From Ctenosaura bakeri (lineage: Eukaryota; Chordata; Lepidosauria; Squamata; Iguanidae), in contig CAOLHI010000076.1 in assembly GCA_948474755.1 (NCBI GenBank), forward strand, positions 962,942-1,026,941: 64,000 nucleotides of DNA. Reading direction: 5' to 3'. Positions 25,915 to 43,577 of this stretch are shown piece after piece. A program made the translations under genes and the position numbers. Each line of letters begins with the position of its first letter. Within the stretch, counting starts at the first letter, position 1. The notes beneath the pieces were generated by a model. The model was given only the letters and a program-made list of their open reading frames with translations. It was not told the DNA's origin and searched no databases.

Positions 25915-26412
25915 GCCACCGCCGCCGCCGCCGCCGCTTTGGCCTGCTCCTCCTCTCGCCAGCCCGTCCTGCCCTCTCCGGTCGCTCGCCTTGCGCCGCT
26001 GCCAGCGGCATCTCCGCGCCACCACCGCCACCGCCCCCCCTCCTCCTCCTCCTCCTCCTCCCGGCTCCCCGCCTCGCACTGCTCCCTGTTATTCTGGGTA
26101 TTGTGTGTAATAAATGCACAGCCGCCTCACACTAATCAAGCTGATTACAAATTCTTGCGCGCCCTGTGCCGGAAATCGCACACCCCTCGGCGCTCTCTTC
26201 CCCCCTTCGCCAGGCTCGCTCGCTCTCTCTCTTTCCCCCCCCCTCCCCCGGCTTTCTGGTTCTAACCCCCTCCCCCTTCAGCCTTAACCCTCCAGCCCCC
26301 TTTTAATCCAATTCCTATTTCCACCCCTTCTAGATGCCCTGTCTTCCCTCCCCCCCTCGGTTTACTCCGCCGCCGCCGCCGCCGCCACTACCTCCTCCTC
26401 CTCCTCCTCCTC
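25915..26412. repeat. Clustered CCG and CTC triplet repeats in the CpG island
   Basis: Pure runs occur at 25915-25937 (CCG), 26039-26062 (CTC), 26367-26386 (CCG) and 26391-26412 (CTC). The pyrimidine-rich strand is the sense strand of SATB1. Confidence 0.9.
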
Positions 26413-26589
26413 GTCTCTGTGACTCTCCCTCCCAGGACGCGTCGGATGATCCGAGGCCGCCGGGGAACAGCTCCAGGCAGCAGCCGGGAGGCTACGTCCT
26501 CCTCCTCCTGTCTTGGGCTGTATACATATTAGCAAAGGGTGGCGGGGGGGGGGAAGCCCGGTGGCCTTCGGTGTTATTTTGTATTAAAA

Positions 26590-26650
26590 TGAGGAGGAAG
26601 AGGAGGAGGAGGAGGAAGAAGAAGAAGCGGCGGCGGCGGCGGCGGCAGCA
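26590..26650. repeat. Purine-rich GAG/GAA/CGG triplet tract
   Basis: A run of GAG and GAA triplets passes directly into CGG triplets on the + strand, opposite in strand bias to the tracts before 26412. It may form G-rich structure in the 5' transcript or DNA. Confidence 0.9.
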
Positions 26651-26920
26651 AAGCAGTAGCGGAGAGGAAGAGAGGAAGGAGCGAGGGACGGCGGCAGCGG
26701 CAGGAGCAGGAGGAGGAGTGATGAGTCAACTAATAATTTAATGGGGACAGAGAGAGAGAGAGGGAGCGCGAGCAAAGCGAGCTACGTCCGGGGGACACAC
26801 ACTCGTACACACAGCTCTGTAACATCCAGCAACAACCACCAAACCGGCCTAAATAACAGTAGTAGCCAGCCGAGGGACAGCAAGAATTTGAAAGCGCGCT
26901 GGATTTATTTTATTGCTATT

Positions 26921-26943
26921 ATTAATAATAATAATAATAATAA
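26921..26943. repeat. (TAA)n microsatellite
   Basis: A run of TAA triplets at the downstream edge of the island. Confidence 0.85.
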
Positions 26944-27888
26944 TTTTTTGCGGGGTAACCTGATTTCCCTTTTCTCCCCCCTTCCTTCTTCATCCCTCTT
27001 CTCTCTCCTCATCCTTCCTAACTCTTCGGAAGTAGATTTTGTTGATTTTTTTTTTTTTTAAATTCTCTACTCCCAAGTGAAGTGATTTTTGTTTTTACTT
27101 TTCATGCTGACTGTGTTTCCTTCCGTTCTCTGCCCCTCTTCCCCAAAGCAGTCTCTCCGGGTAAATGAGGAAGGAGAGGTTCTCTGCATTTTTTTTAAAG
27201 TAAACAACAGGGCAGTAGTGAAACTGAATTTTAGTGCCTCTGGTTGCAACTTTTCTACATACCTTTTATGTTTTTTGTTATGGATCATTTCTGCGGAGGC
27301 TTTAAATAGAAAGTTTGCGGATTAGTTTTTTGGGGGAGAAGAAGGCATGTTTTTAGCTCTATCTTTGTGTCTGTGTGCTGTGTCTCAGAAAAATAATCGT
27401 AAGAGAGCAACTCAATAAATTTTCTGTTTTTAAAAATATCAGGCACCTCCCCCCCCCAACCTCGTTTTCTGCTTTACACTTCTTTTAAATCAATGAAGAT
27501 TTAAACAGGTCAGCTCGTATTTCACTTTTACTCTTTTTATTTTTGAAATAAACTTTATTATTGTCAGCACTACACCCATCTGTTTAAATTGTTTACTTGC
27601 CTAATTTTCCATTATTGAAGACCTTATCCTTTTTTGTACATTTATTAGTATTTTTCCTTGTTGCCTCCTTTCCCTACAAGGCTGCTATGTTTGGCTTATG
27701 TATTTCCCCCTCCCCCTCCTAGGATATAATTTTGGGAGAGAAGTATCCTTCAGGTTTCCTTAATTTTTGTTTCTTGGGGAAAAGGAGTTAGAAACCATCA
27801 ATCTTGAGTTGCTGCTGCTTCAAGGGATCCGTCTGCAAAGGAAATCTGCTTTGATTCTATTATTTATATGCTGTCAAGTTTTGAAGTG

Positions 27889-30427
27889 GTGAGTTTCGGG
27901 TCTTTTTATAAAAATTTGCTCAAACTGCAGTGTTCCTGTTTCTAGATAGTGTTTTGCTTCTTTGTCTCTTTAAAAGGTCACAGTGAAAGCTTGGCCTGGA
28001 TTATGACAGCCATATGGAATGGATAAGAACAGAGCCTCTCTTAAATGTGATTAAGGGGTTTTATCTGGAGAGAGGAGGAGGGGAAAGAGAAGAAAGGGGA
28101 GGGGGTTAACTCTCGAAGTGTTGAAGGCACAGTGGTCTATTCTTGCAGGAGCAAAGCTCTGAGAATTGAATTCACTTCAGACAAGGTTTACAGTGTTATG
28201 GTCCCATGTCAGCAGTGCATTTGGGAAACTAGATCTTGAAGCTAATGCGTGTCCTGAAAACTTCTAAGATGGAGCAAATGCTTGTACCCAAAAAAAGTTT
28301 TAGCCTTTTTATCTCCCAAGATAATAGTTAAGTTCATGGAGCTGTCAGAGACAGACCATGCTGACTGTTGCTTATTACTTTTTCAGAAGGAAGGACACTT
28401 TGAACTTTAGCCTTAGGCGTAAGAGTTTAAATTACTAAATCGGGTGTTTTATGTGCACATAATTTTTGCTTTGCAACTTAAATCTTTTTACAAGACAACT
28501 GAGTGAAAAGATATATAGTAGATGCCTGTTGAAGAACGACCTGCTCAGGGTTTTTTTTCAGTGCACATAAAAAGGAATTGTAATCTTATTACTTCTGTTT
28601 ATTACACATAAGATAATGTTGAGCTGGCATGTGATGTTGTTGTTGTTTTACCAAAAATCTTGAAGCAGGTGAGTTCATGAGTAGTAGAAAGTGAAGGTAA
28701 TTTTTTTTCTGTTCAAGATAATTTGAGACCATCCACTAATTGTCGTGGAGTAATAGAAGAAGTAGTGTCAGACAAAGTGTTCTGAAGAAGCAGTGCCAAA
28801 GTACATGCTAGTAATTTAGATGTGCAGTTTTGGGTTAAACAGCAGTTAATGTAATGAAAAAGAATAATCTTGATTAAAAAAAGTGATTAAAGTAGGCATA
28901 TTTATTGTTAATGAGACTCATAACCAAAAACAGATGGGACCACAATCAACGGTAAACCTTTGGTTCCCAGCATGTCACCCTAGAGTGTAAGGATAAATAA
29001 CCATTATATTCTAAACTTTATAGTTATTCAGCTGGCATTCTTAAAGTTGCTTCTAAACCTACAGATTAGCACACTTTTTATGAAAGACGGAACAGCCAAT
29101 GATTAAACAAGAAACAAATTAGAATAGGAATATATAGCATCCCTAGCAAAATGAAGACTTTAATGGAACTGAAAAAAGTGATCTATTTCCTGTCTGCTCA
29201 AAAGTGCCTGTTAATGGGTTAATGCTTTTCTTTTTGTGTAATGCTGCACTTCACCCCATATTTTAATGTTTATACCCAATAATATAAGTATTGCTTCACA
29301 AATGAGTGGTCACCTGTTCCTAGTGGTCATGCTGCATAAGTAATATTGTGGGCATTATAGTTAAACCTTAGTCAGAAGTGTCAGTCTATTACTAAAAGTA
29401 CAGCCAAATCCCTTTACTTCTTTTCCAAGAGTCAACAGCTTCAATCTCTCTCTCTCTCTTTCCTTCTCTGTCTGTCATTTGCTGTCTCTTCTGATATATC
29501 ATTATGGATACTCAGTGGGTATCTGTAACATATACTGTGTGATACAGAACATGATGATAATTTCCTTTAAAGATCAATCATGGTAGAAATATTGACATTT
29601 CAAAAGCAGCGCTCTCTGTTTCCGTACTAAGTAGAAGTTATAGATAGCTTTAGTTTGTTTGATTCCACATTTCTGCGAGTATTCTAGTATACATCACAAG
29701 TATTTCATAGCCATTGAAAGGTTTTTAGTTTGATATTGAAGAAAGCTATGATTGTCTAAAGAAGGGTCCATGTTTTCTTTTATGATTTGTATATCAAAGG
29801 ATAGTTGAGCCAGTATTTTGTTCTGTACTAGGTAACACGAAAAAAGTAAACCTCTTTATCTAATGTTGATCAACTTTTGGATGTAGAAATAAGGTTAAAA
29901 TACTTTAAATATAATTCCCAATGACTGTCAGTCTGAGATTCTTACTCTTTATCTATGAATATACATATACATATATATGCATGAAAGATCACATTACTAG
30001 ATGAATCTGTTGCATGCCTTGATGAAGTTTTCATCTTTGTATTTCCTAAGGAGTTATGCAAACAATATTTTGATGAATGTGGAATTTTTGTCAAGATCAT
30101 AGGACATACACAGAAGAGATCTATAGCAGCAGGTATATTTATTTGTTAATGCTGCTAAAATGTCACACCAATTATTCTCACTCATGAATTCCTACAGTAT
30201 AAATCCCATATATAAATTGATTAACATTTATAGTAGGTTTAAATAACTCTTAAAATTTACAGATAATTTGACAAGTAAATTTTGTATCAATGTATTTTTT
30301 GTTAAGAAACATTTAATAATATGTGAACATGCTATACAGATGTATTATGTACATGTGTAAAGCTGCCTACATAAAACTACGCACGCGTATACAACACACA
30401 TATATATATTTTTTTAAATCATGGCAG
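27889..30427 (+). other. Putative SATB1 intron 1
   Basis: Ends at the acceptor at 30427. The sequence is nearly free of recognisable transposons. It contains a (CT)n tract at 29444-29460 and a second good splice donor at 28669. If the true first exon ends elsewhere, the intron start shifts accordingly. Confidence 0.4.
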
Positions 30428-30431
30428 GTGA

Positions 30432-35099
<4,668 letters not shown>

Positions 35100-35226
35100 G
35101 ACTAATTCAGGTTGGGAAATGGAACCCAGTTCCTCTCTCCTATGTAACAGATGCTCCTGATGCTACAGTAGCTGACATGCTGCAGGATGTTTATCATGTG
35201 GTCACACTGAAAATCCAGTTGCACAG
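35100..35226 (+). CDS. SATB1: SATB1 coding exon 3 (residues 130-171, rest of ULD)
   Basis: The acceptor is CTGATACAG|GACTAA and the donor GCACAG|GTATGT. The exon is 127 bases, entering at codon position 2 and leaving after position 2 of the S172 codon. The peptide starts [20 protein letters not shown] and ends in [13 protein letters not shown], identical to remembered human SATB1. K136, reported as a PCAF acetylation site that modulates SATB1 DNA binding, falls exactly at the lysine of VGKWN, and the KWN triplet belongs to the surface implicated in tetramerisation. Intron length upstream is only 551 bases. Confidence 0.97.
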
Positions 35227-37349
<2,123 letters not shown>

Positions 37350-37545
37350 ATGTATGGAGCAGTTCACATATTTTATCACAGCAATCCTTACAACCACTTT
37401 GTAAGATAAAACAATACTTTTCTTCATATGCTGTAGATGGAAACTTACAGCTCTTGGTTTAAATATGCTTAAGGGAACCTAGTTAGCTGATGGCAAGGGC
37501 AAGATTTAGACTGGGAATTTCCTGGTTTACAGCTCATCCTTTTAT
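37350..37545 (-). repeat. Ancient MIR/CORE-SINE-like remnant
   Basis: The minus-strand reading resembles the MIR arrangement. On the + strand, ATCCTTACAACCACTTTGTA is followed by a GATGGAAACTTACAGCTCTT-like block and GGGCAAGATTTAGACTGGGA. These parallel the complement of MIR, but divergence is high. Confidence 0.45.
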
Positions 37546-39994
37546 TCTCTGTTCTAGGTGTGTGTGTTTTTTTGTTTTGTTTTGTTTTTAATGTTAAAAG
37601 AGCTGAACAGTAGTTTATTTTTTGGTTTATTTGCATTTGGGTTGGGAGAATTTCTTAATTTTTGTCATGTTTTTGTCACGTTTAGTATTGCAGCTTTAAC
37701 ATGCATAGTTGGAAGCAAACCAAATTGGAATTAATAGGTCTTGTTTCCAAATAAAACTTGGCTCTGCAGGAAGACAGTATAGTTAAAATAAATTCTATTA
37801 CAAATAAGTTCCAGATGTAGTGAACACATCTGCAAGTTCTTAGACTTTATTTTAAGTTATACATATTCTTCCCTCTGAGGTCTGAGCTGCTATGGAAGTC
37901 CTTTATCAGTGTATTGTATCTATATTGTATCTATTGTAGATAGAACATCTAAGAAGTTCATAAGCTTAGCAGAAACTTCCCTTTGGGTTTCATTCTGTAG
38001 TGATATGGCTGCTGTGTAGGAGTTACTCAGTATTATCTTTAGGAGTTAGAAACAGAAGCGGCATGTTTCCAGTGCTTGCTGTATACAAACATTCTTTGGA
38101 TTTATAGACAACTACATTTTGTAAAGCTAAGGCAGTCTCATCCAGTGTTGAAGGATACTTTGAAACTGCAGGTAAATTGGCTTGAGATTTCTAAAGAAGG
38201 AGTGGGCTATACGTGTCTTTATTGCATGGATGTCTTTATCCTGTATTTTTTTAAGTCTTCCAGTAGTTTTAAGAGACACATCTTTCATGCTTTGTGTTTG
38301 TGGTTGTCATGTTGAGTTTAGAAGCAAGTTCTCTTTGGTCGATGGAATATTTTGGGAAATTAATCAAATACATTTCAGCTGTAAGTTTTTTGGCTTTATT
38401 TTATTGCTGGTGATGGAAAATGATTTCAACTTAAGATGTGATATTTTTCATTATAAGATACAGTGGTTGTATATTGTTGTATAGCATTGTAATCTAGTTG
38501 TAGCTTATCCGCAGATGTTCAAATGATGCAATGGTAAATGATAAGGTAAAGACCTGTCTTGGTTTATATCTGTGCTAATATGCATAATACTCTTAGTATT
38601 GAAAGAAAATATTTTGAATGAAGTGCCACTTTACTCTCATTGTAGTTTAGTATGCTAGTGTTGAAATTAGGAATCTGGAAAACAGTGTATTTCACAATAA
38701 TTTTGGTAAGTCTGTCTCTATTGCATTTTAGGCAGGAAAAATAGGTTATACTCATTGGGGAATGTTACATTCCCATAGGATTTTTGTGGATGCTACAACT
38801 GTTGCTTAGGTATAGTTGGAAGAAGCATAGAGTCGTGCCAGACAAAGATTAATATTTAAAAAAAAAATCAAGGATATTGCTTTAAATGAATTATCTGTGG
38901 AAAGAAAAATGAAGAATCTGTATTATAGATAAGATGGCTCTAAAATCATGCTTTACAGCATAGATTGTTGAGGAACCTACTTGGCTACTATAAAAGAAGC
39001 TTGACTTTCCCTCTCAAATCTATTATTTAAAAATAAACTTTGAGCTTTATTTAAATTCTAGAGTTTTACTTCACATGTTTATACAACAGTCATGTTCTGT
39101 AAGAATTTCCTAACAGACATAAAGGTGATTTGTTTTTGTTTTGTTTCTGTTTTTTTGAGGGGGGGGGATAAAAAAAGATGACCATCCATTTTATCAAGGT
39201 TCTTTGTACCTTACAGCTTTTGGATCATTTAAATCCTATTATTTATGCCATGTAATTTCTTGGAGCGGGAGTGGATAATTGTGTGTGTGTGTGTGTGTTC
39301 GTAGTTCAGTTTTCTTTTTTTAAAAATTAAGCTGTATGGCCTAAAACTGATAGTTCCATTTGGAATCAACCTGTTAAATCAAAGCTGTTGAATGGTAAGA
39401 CAACACTAACGTAAACCTCATTGATTCAGTGGGTTTACTCTACTTTAAATTAGCAGTTCAGTTTGGGCCACTGGTGGAAATCATGCAGTCCTCAAGGAGT
39501 TGTTGCATTGCAAGTGTCAACATCCCCTAGCATTAGATGTGCTGGCTAGGGCTGCCAGAACATGCAGTCCAAGAACATCTAAGAGGCTGAATGATTCCCA
39601 TTCTTAGTTTATAGTTTGGGTTATAACCATGGTTATAGTTTTGAGTGAAGGTGGTTCATGATGCAAATGGCAGGTCTTTAATCCCTCCCTCCTTTATTTG
39701 GTCTAGTTTGGGTTTTTTTTTTAAAAAAATGAAAGCATAAGAAGGAAGTTATAATACTAGAGCATTTGCTTTCCATTGTCACCCCAAAATGGAGTCTCTT
39801 GAGATAAAGCATTCTTTACTAGAAATTATGCCTTTGACATTTCTGCAAAATGACTTCTTGCATTCAGGGCATGTTGCTCCAGCACAGCACATTCCACCCC
39901 CCACCCCACCCCCATTCCATTTGAATGAAGTGAATGATAGTGGCTGTGTGCATGGTCTTTGCTGGATGTGTAGAGTTCATTACTGAACTGAAAA
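37546..39994 (+). other. Intron 5: mostly unique sequence
   Basis: Contains a (TG)n run at 39281-39298, a G8 run near 39161 and C-rich stretches near 39897. No gene. Confidence 0.4.
39281..39298. repeat. (TG)n microsatellite
   Basis: Nine perfect GT units. Confidence 0.9.
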
Positions 39995-40201
39995 AACATG
40001 ATTGGGCTAGGATCCTGAAAACCAGGGTTTGAATCCCCACTCAGCCATAGAACCCCCTGGGTGATGTTAAGCAGATCTCTCACTCTCTCAGCCTCAAAGA
40101 ACAGCAAAGAGAAATTCCCTCTGAACAAATCTTGCCAAGAAAACCCCATTAGGGTCGCCATAAGTTGGAAACAAGTTTGAGGACACACAACAACAAAACA
40201 A
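39995..40201 (+). repeat. Sauria-type tRNA-derived SINE
   Basis: Contains ACCAGGGTTTGAATCCCC (B box), then CTTGCCAAGAAAACCCCATT and CGCCATAAGTTGGAAACAAG, ending ACACAACAACAAAACAA. The A-box end is partly eroded. The 164-residue minus-strand ORF across it is an artefact. Confidence 0.87.
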
Positions 40202-42599
40202 AGATACTGAAGGCTGCATGGTAGTATCATATCTTTTTTTAAATATCCTAGAATCAAGTTATATGAAATCCATGATTGAAAGAATATGGAGATATGGACT
40301 ATGGACTTATCAATATGCAAATTATACTCTATTATCTATCTCCATTGCTTTTTAAATAGTGCTGCGAATCAGATGTTGCTGACTGGATGCAGACGGGCGC
40401 CAACAAACTGATACATTAAAAAGAAGGAGCTATTTCAGTATATGACTTGTCTATGCAGTTGAGTGGTCTTCAGTGATCTCCAGTAATGTACTACAGGTCA
40501 TTGTGCTCACCCTAAAGGATCAGATTTGCTATTCGGGGATAGTCAGTTACCCAACATTGTTACTAGAGGCACAAATGTCATCATCTCTTGTGTTTGATAT
40601 ACAGACCGGACCCTGTAGCCTGGCTGAAGTTACGCATACTCTGGTAACATCCTACTTAGACTTTTCTTATGCCAGTTTTGGGGAAGTTAGGAAATGGCAA
40701 TTGGTCACGGAATATCAAGGAAATTGGTAAAAAGTCAGAGAAGGTCAGAAAAATTGTGATTGAGATACACACAATGCAAGTATAATGCCATGATGTACAC
40801 ACATTTGAGACAAGATGATTTCGAAAATGTCTATGAGCTGACAGTTGTTAATAGCAAAACAGAAAAAAAAACCCAAGACTGATAACATTATTTTTGTTAT
40901 GGAGAAACTGAGTGGATTCTAGCAACTTGGTAATTTGTGCATTCTGAGTAATGTGCATTAAAACTGGAATCAGTTTCAGTATGTTTGAAAGTGTTGCTAT
41001 TTTGACAGGGGTCAGAAAATTGACTAGGCAGACTTAGTAGCCAGCTATTATTTCTACTAGCCTACTATAAAATCCATTCCTGACACAACAGTACTGTCCT
41101 CTCAACAATAAAATGAAATTGGACCATTGAACTATGTTAACAGAAAGAAACCTATTTTTAAATGTTATTTTTTTAGGTGGAGCTTGTAAAACAAGAATTT
41201 AGACTGTTATACACTGTTTAGCATACAGACATCTTTTCTATTTTTAAAAAAAGGAATTAGAGCACATCTATCTTGAAACAAATATTAGAAATATTAGAAA
41301 TTTACTGTATATGCACTTTTTAAAAAGGGGACAGAAATAATAAACAAAGGAAAAGACCCTCACACCACTTGTAAACATACGGTACTTACGACAGCAAAAA
41401 CATTAAATTATTTTAGTAGCCCAAGGAAATATGTTTCTTGTAGGCCGTTTGACAGTCTTTGTGCGAAGCTGATGAAAATCTTTTATGACCGTCTATACCT
41501 TCAGTCTTTGTACTGAAGTATCAGTGATCTAAGTCTTATCCTTAAAAGCTGCATAAACTTAGTGATATAGTGGAAGCTTTTGGGGACTCAAACAAGTGCA
41601 TTCAGGATGGCCATCCAGGGCAGTCTGACTCAATCAGGAACTGAGACACAGTGACTGCAGCATAGGACATTCATCTAGCTACAGGCAACCTGCGAATTAT
41701 CCGTTGGAGCAAGATTATTTTTGCTAGTGCTACTCTTACTTCACATACAAGATTTAAGGTAAAGCATAAGGTAACTGAAGCTTCCTATAGCCCCTCATCT
41801 CACCCCAAAATGTAGAGACAGGATACAGTGCGACGTATGAGAGCCATGCTTTTATTTATTTTTTCAAAGAATGAAAAGGATCAAGATTTTGTCTTCTGTC
41901 ACTGCCAGTGCCTTGAAAATGCTCTTTTAAAAATGACTGAGAAAAGGCACCAATAGTTGATCAGAAATTAATTTGAAAAATAAAAAGAGAATTCTGGAAA
42001 TGATAGCTGTGTATCTTTATTTAAGCCTTTTTGAAAGATTATTTGGGGCAGTAGTTTCTTGATTTTTATTACGACCACAAAACTGTAAGTCTTATAATGT
42101 GGCTTCAGTTAAACCTTCTTTAGAAGAATATTCAGTGAAGTTTTTAGAGGAATAGTCTGTGTAGCTTTATCAATAAGAACAAAATTGGTTCCCCATTTGT
42201 GATTGTCTGGAGACTATTGGACTGAATTTCCCATCTTGATGTAATTTTTGATGCAAATCAAATCTAGTTTAATAGATAATGTTCAACGAAGCTTACACTG
42301 AAGTTCCTGTCTTGACAAAAGAAAAGAAAAAGTTGCATTTCACTCCTTTTTAAAACTATTTAGGGAAACCTTTATTTGATGTAATGGAATTTATTAATTT
42401 TTTAAACTTGCTTTTATTTTTAATTGCTCGTCAAGGAAATTAACAACAGGTGGTCAGAGGAAGCCAGTGTACCTTAGCCTGCACTAGGACTGCAGAGTTG
42501 TTAGCATCAAGCAAACATATTTACACACTTGCATTATCAAGTTCATTTTCAGATCGTTTTTGTGCTGAGGGGACCAAATGACTTGATTGCCTTCTCACA
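40202..42599 (+). other. Intron 5: unique AT-rich sequence
   Basis: No gene or recognised transposon. Confidence 0.4.
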
Positions 42600-43075
42600 C
42601 AAAGACCCTTGAAGACGTCCTCAGTGGTTCCATGAGTGTCACTACCAAGTGAGAACAGGCAGGTGGCTACTTGGGACAGGACCTTCCCAGTGACAATGTC
42701 CTTTTGGAATGTCCTCCCAAAAGAGTCTTGTCTGGTGGCTAATTCATGCTCTTTGTAGCTTATATATTCTCTTAGGTGTTTCTGAGGACCTTATGGCAAC
42801 CTTAATGGATGTCCTGGGGTGGGGTTCTCCACATTTTAATAGCTAGCTGTGCTGATTCTATAGATCTCTCTTTGACGTAAGATATTCTGTATGGTAATTG
42901 TAATTTTTTGTATTAATCTTGTATTTTAAACAGTGATTATGTACATCACCCAGAACCTTGGTTATGGAACAGCACAGAAATGCCATAATCAAGCATTGCA
43001 AGTTTGTTTATTTATTTATTGAATTTATATCCTGCCTTTCTTCCAAGATAGGAGTTAGGGTGGCTACAAGATGGT
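42600..43075. repeat. Degraded retroposon 3' regions of a lizard-common family
   Basis: 42600-42985 follows the pattern of a lizard-abundant retroposon 3' end, with GGACCTTCCCAGTGACAATG and later TTGTATTTTAAACAGTGATT. From 43007 the stretch TTTATTTATTTATTGAATTT and ATCCTGCCTTTCTTCC resembles the complement of a similar tail. I cannot assign the LINE clade. Confidence 0.4.
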
Positions 43076-43107
43076 AGTATCTCTCTTTGTTCTCTTGTAG
43101 CTGACAT

Positions 43108-43577
43108 GGGCCCTTTCCGCAAGCGGTGAGGGAAACACTCCCTGCCGCTACTCACCGGCTTTTTGGTGGGTCCGTTTGGGTCCACCGGGATGAGGAGCAG
43201 TGCGAGCTCGTCGCTCTGCACTGCTCCGGCATCCAAAATGGCGGCTTCCAGTTGGTGGAGGCTCTCCACGAACTGGAGAAGCTGACCAGCCTAAAGTCCG
43301 CCCCCAGCAGATCTGCAGGCACGCACTAGTGCGCGCCTGCAAATCTGCACTGGAGCGCAGCGACGGAGCAACTCGAGGTCGCGACTCCGTACTTTTAAAA
43401 AACCTCTTAAAAGAGGTTTTTTAAAAGCACTCTGCATGACCAGTTCCAGTCGCTCCGGAGCGGACTGGGGTGCAGAACTACAAAAAGTAGTCCGCCCCAG
43501 TCCACTCCACGGTGCAGAAGACCTCCGTTGGAGGTCGCTCTGCACCGTTTTAATAGACCGGTGTGGAAAGGGCCATG
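43108..43577. mobile_element. GC-rich fold-back MITE, PIF/Harbinger-like
   Basis: The left end is GGCCCTTTCCGCA and the complement of the right end is GGCCCTTTCCACAC. Both are flanked by ATG, a 3-base duplication. The termini match those of the MITE at 14392 (GGCCATTTCCACAC). Nested hairpins lie at 43194-43227 (10-base arms), 43392-43427 (17-base arms around two bases) and 43462-43503. The element is far richer in GC and CpG than the intron around it. Several short ORFs in it overlap in many frames and are not genes. Confidence 0.75.

Larger units (their letters stand above)
25440..26900 (+). promoter_or_regulatory. SATB1: CpG island, probable SATB1 promoter
   Basis: Base composition jumps from AT-rich flanks to very GC-rich, CpG-dense sequence here and falls back after about 26.9 kb. 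From about 25.5 to 26.42 kb the + strand is C- and pyrimidine-rich, with (CCG)n at 25915-25937 and 26367-26386 and (CTC)n at 26039-26062 and 26391-26412. From about 26.53 to 26.77 kb it is G- and purine-rich, with GAG and CGG triplets at 26590-26650. Such a skew flip commonly sits near the start site of CpG-island promoters, so I infer initiation around 26.45-26.6 kb. No convincing TATA box is placed. Mammalian SATB1 is known to use several alternative first exons, so more than one start is plausible. Overlapping long ORFs in every frame are a composition effect. Confidence 0.8.
26480..27888 (+). other. SATB1: Candidate non-coding 5' exon of SATB1
   Basis: The first coding exon starts after an acceptor site, so at least one upstream non-coding exon must exist. 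Transcription from the island would run into this segment. A consensus-like donor (AAGTG|GTGAGT) lies at 27889, and a second, better one (AAGCAG|GTGAGT) at 28669. Either could join to the acceptor ending at 30427. A weaker donor, CGG|GTAACC, lies near 26953. The segment includes a (TAA)n run at 26921-26943 and T-rich tracts. Both ends are guesses; spliced cDNA would decide. Confidence 0.3.

Noticed and set aside
25334..26265. Long overlapping ORFs (up to 258 residues) on both strands
   Set aside because: They coincide with the CpG island, where stop codons are rare. The peptides are Pro/Arg/Ser runs from triplet repeats, open in several frames at once.
39826..40320. 164-residue ORF on the minus strand
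   Set aside because: It runs through a SINE and adjacent unique sequence; there is no protein-like pattern.
43012..43545. Cluster of short ORFs
   Set aside because: They result from the GC-rich MITE; no frame is favoured.
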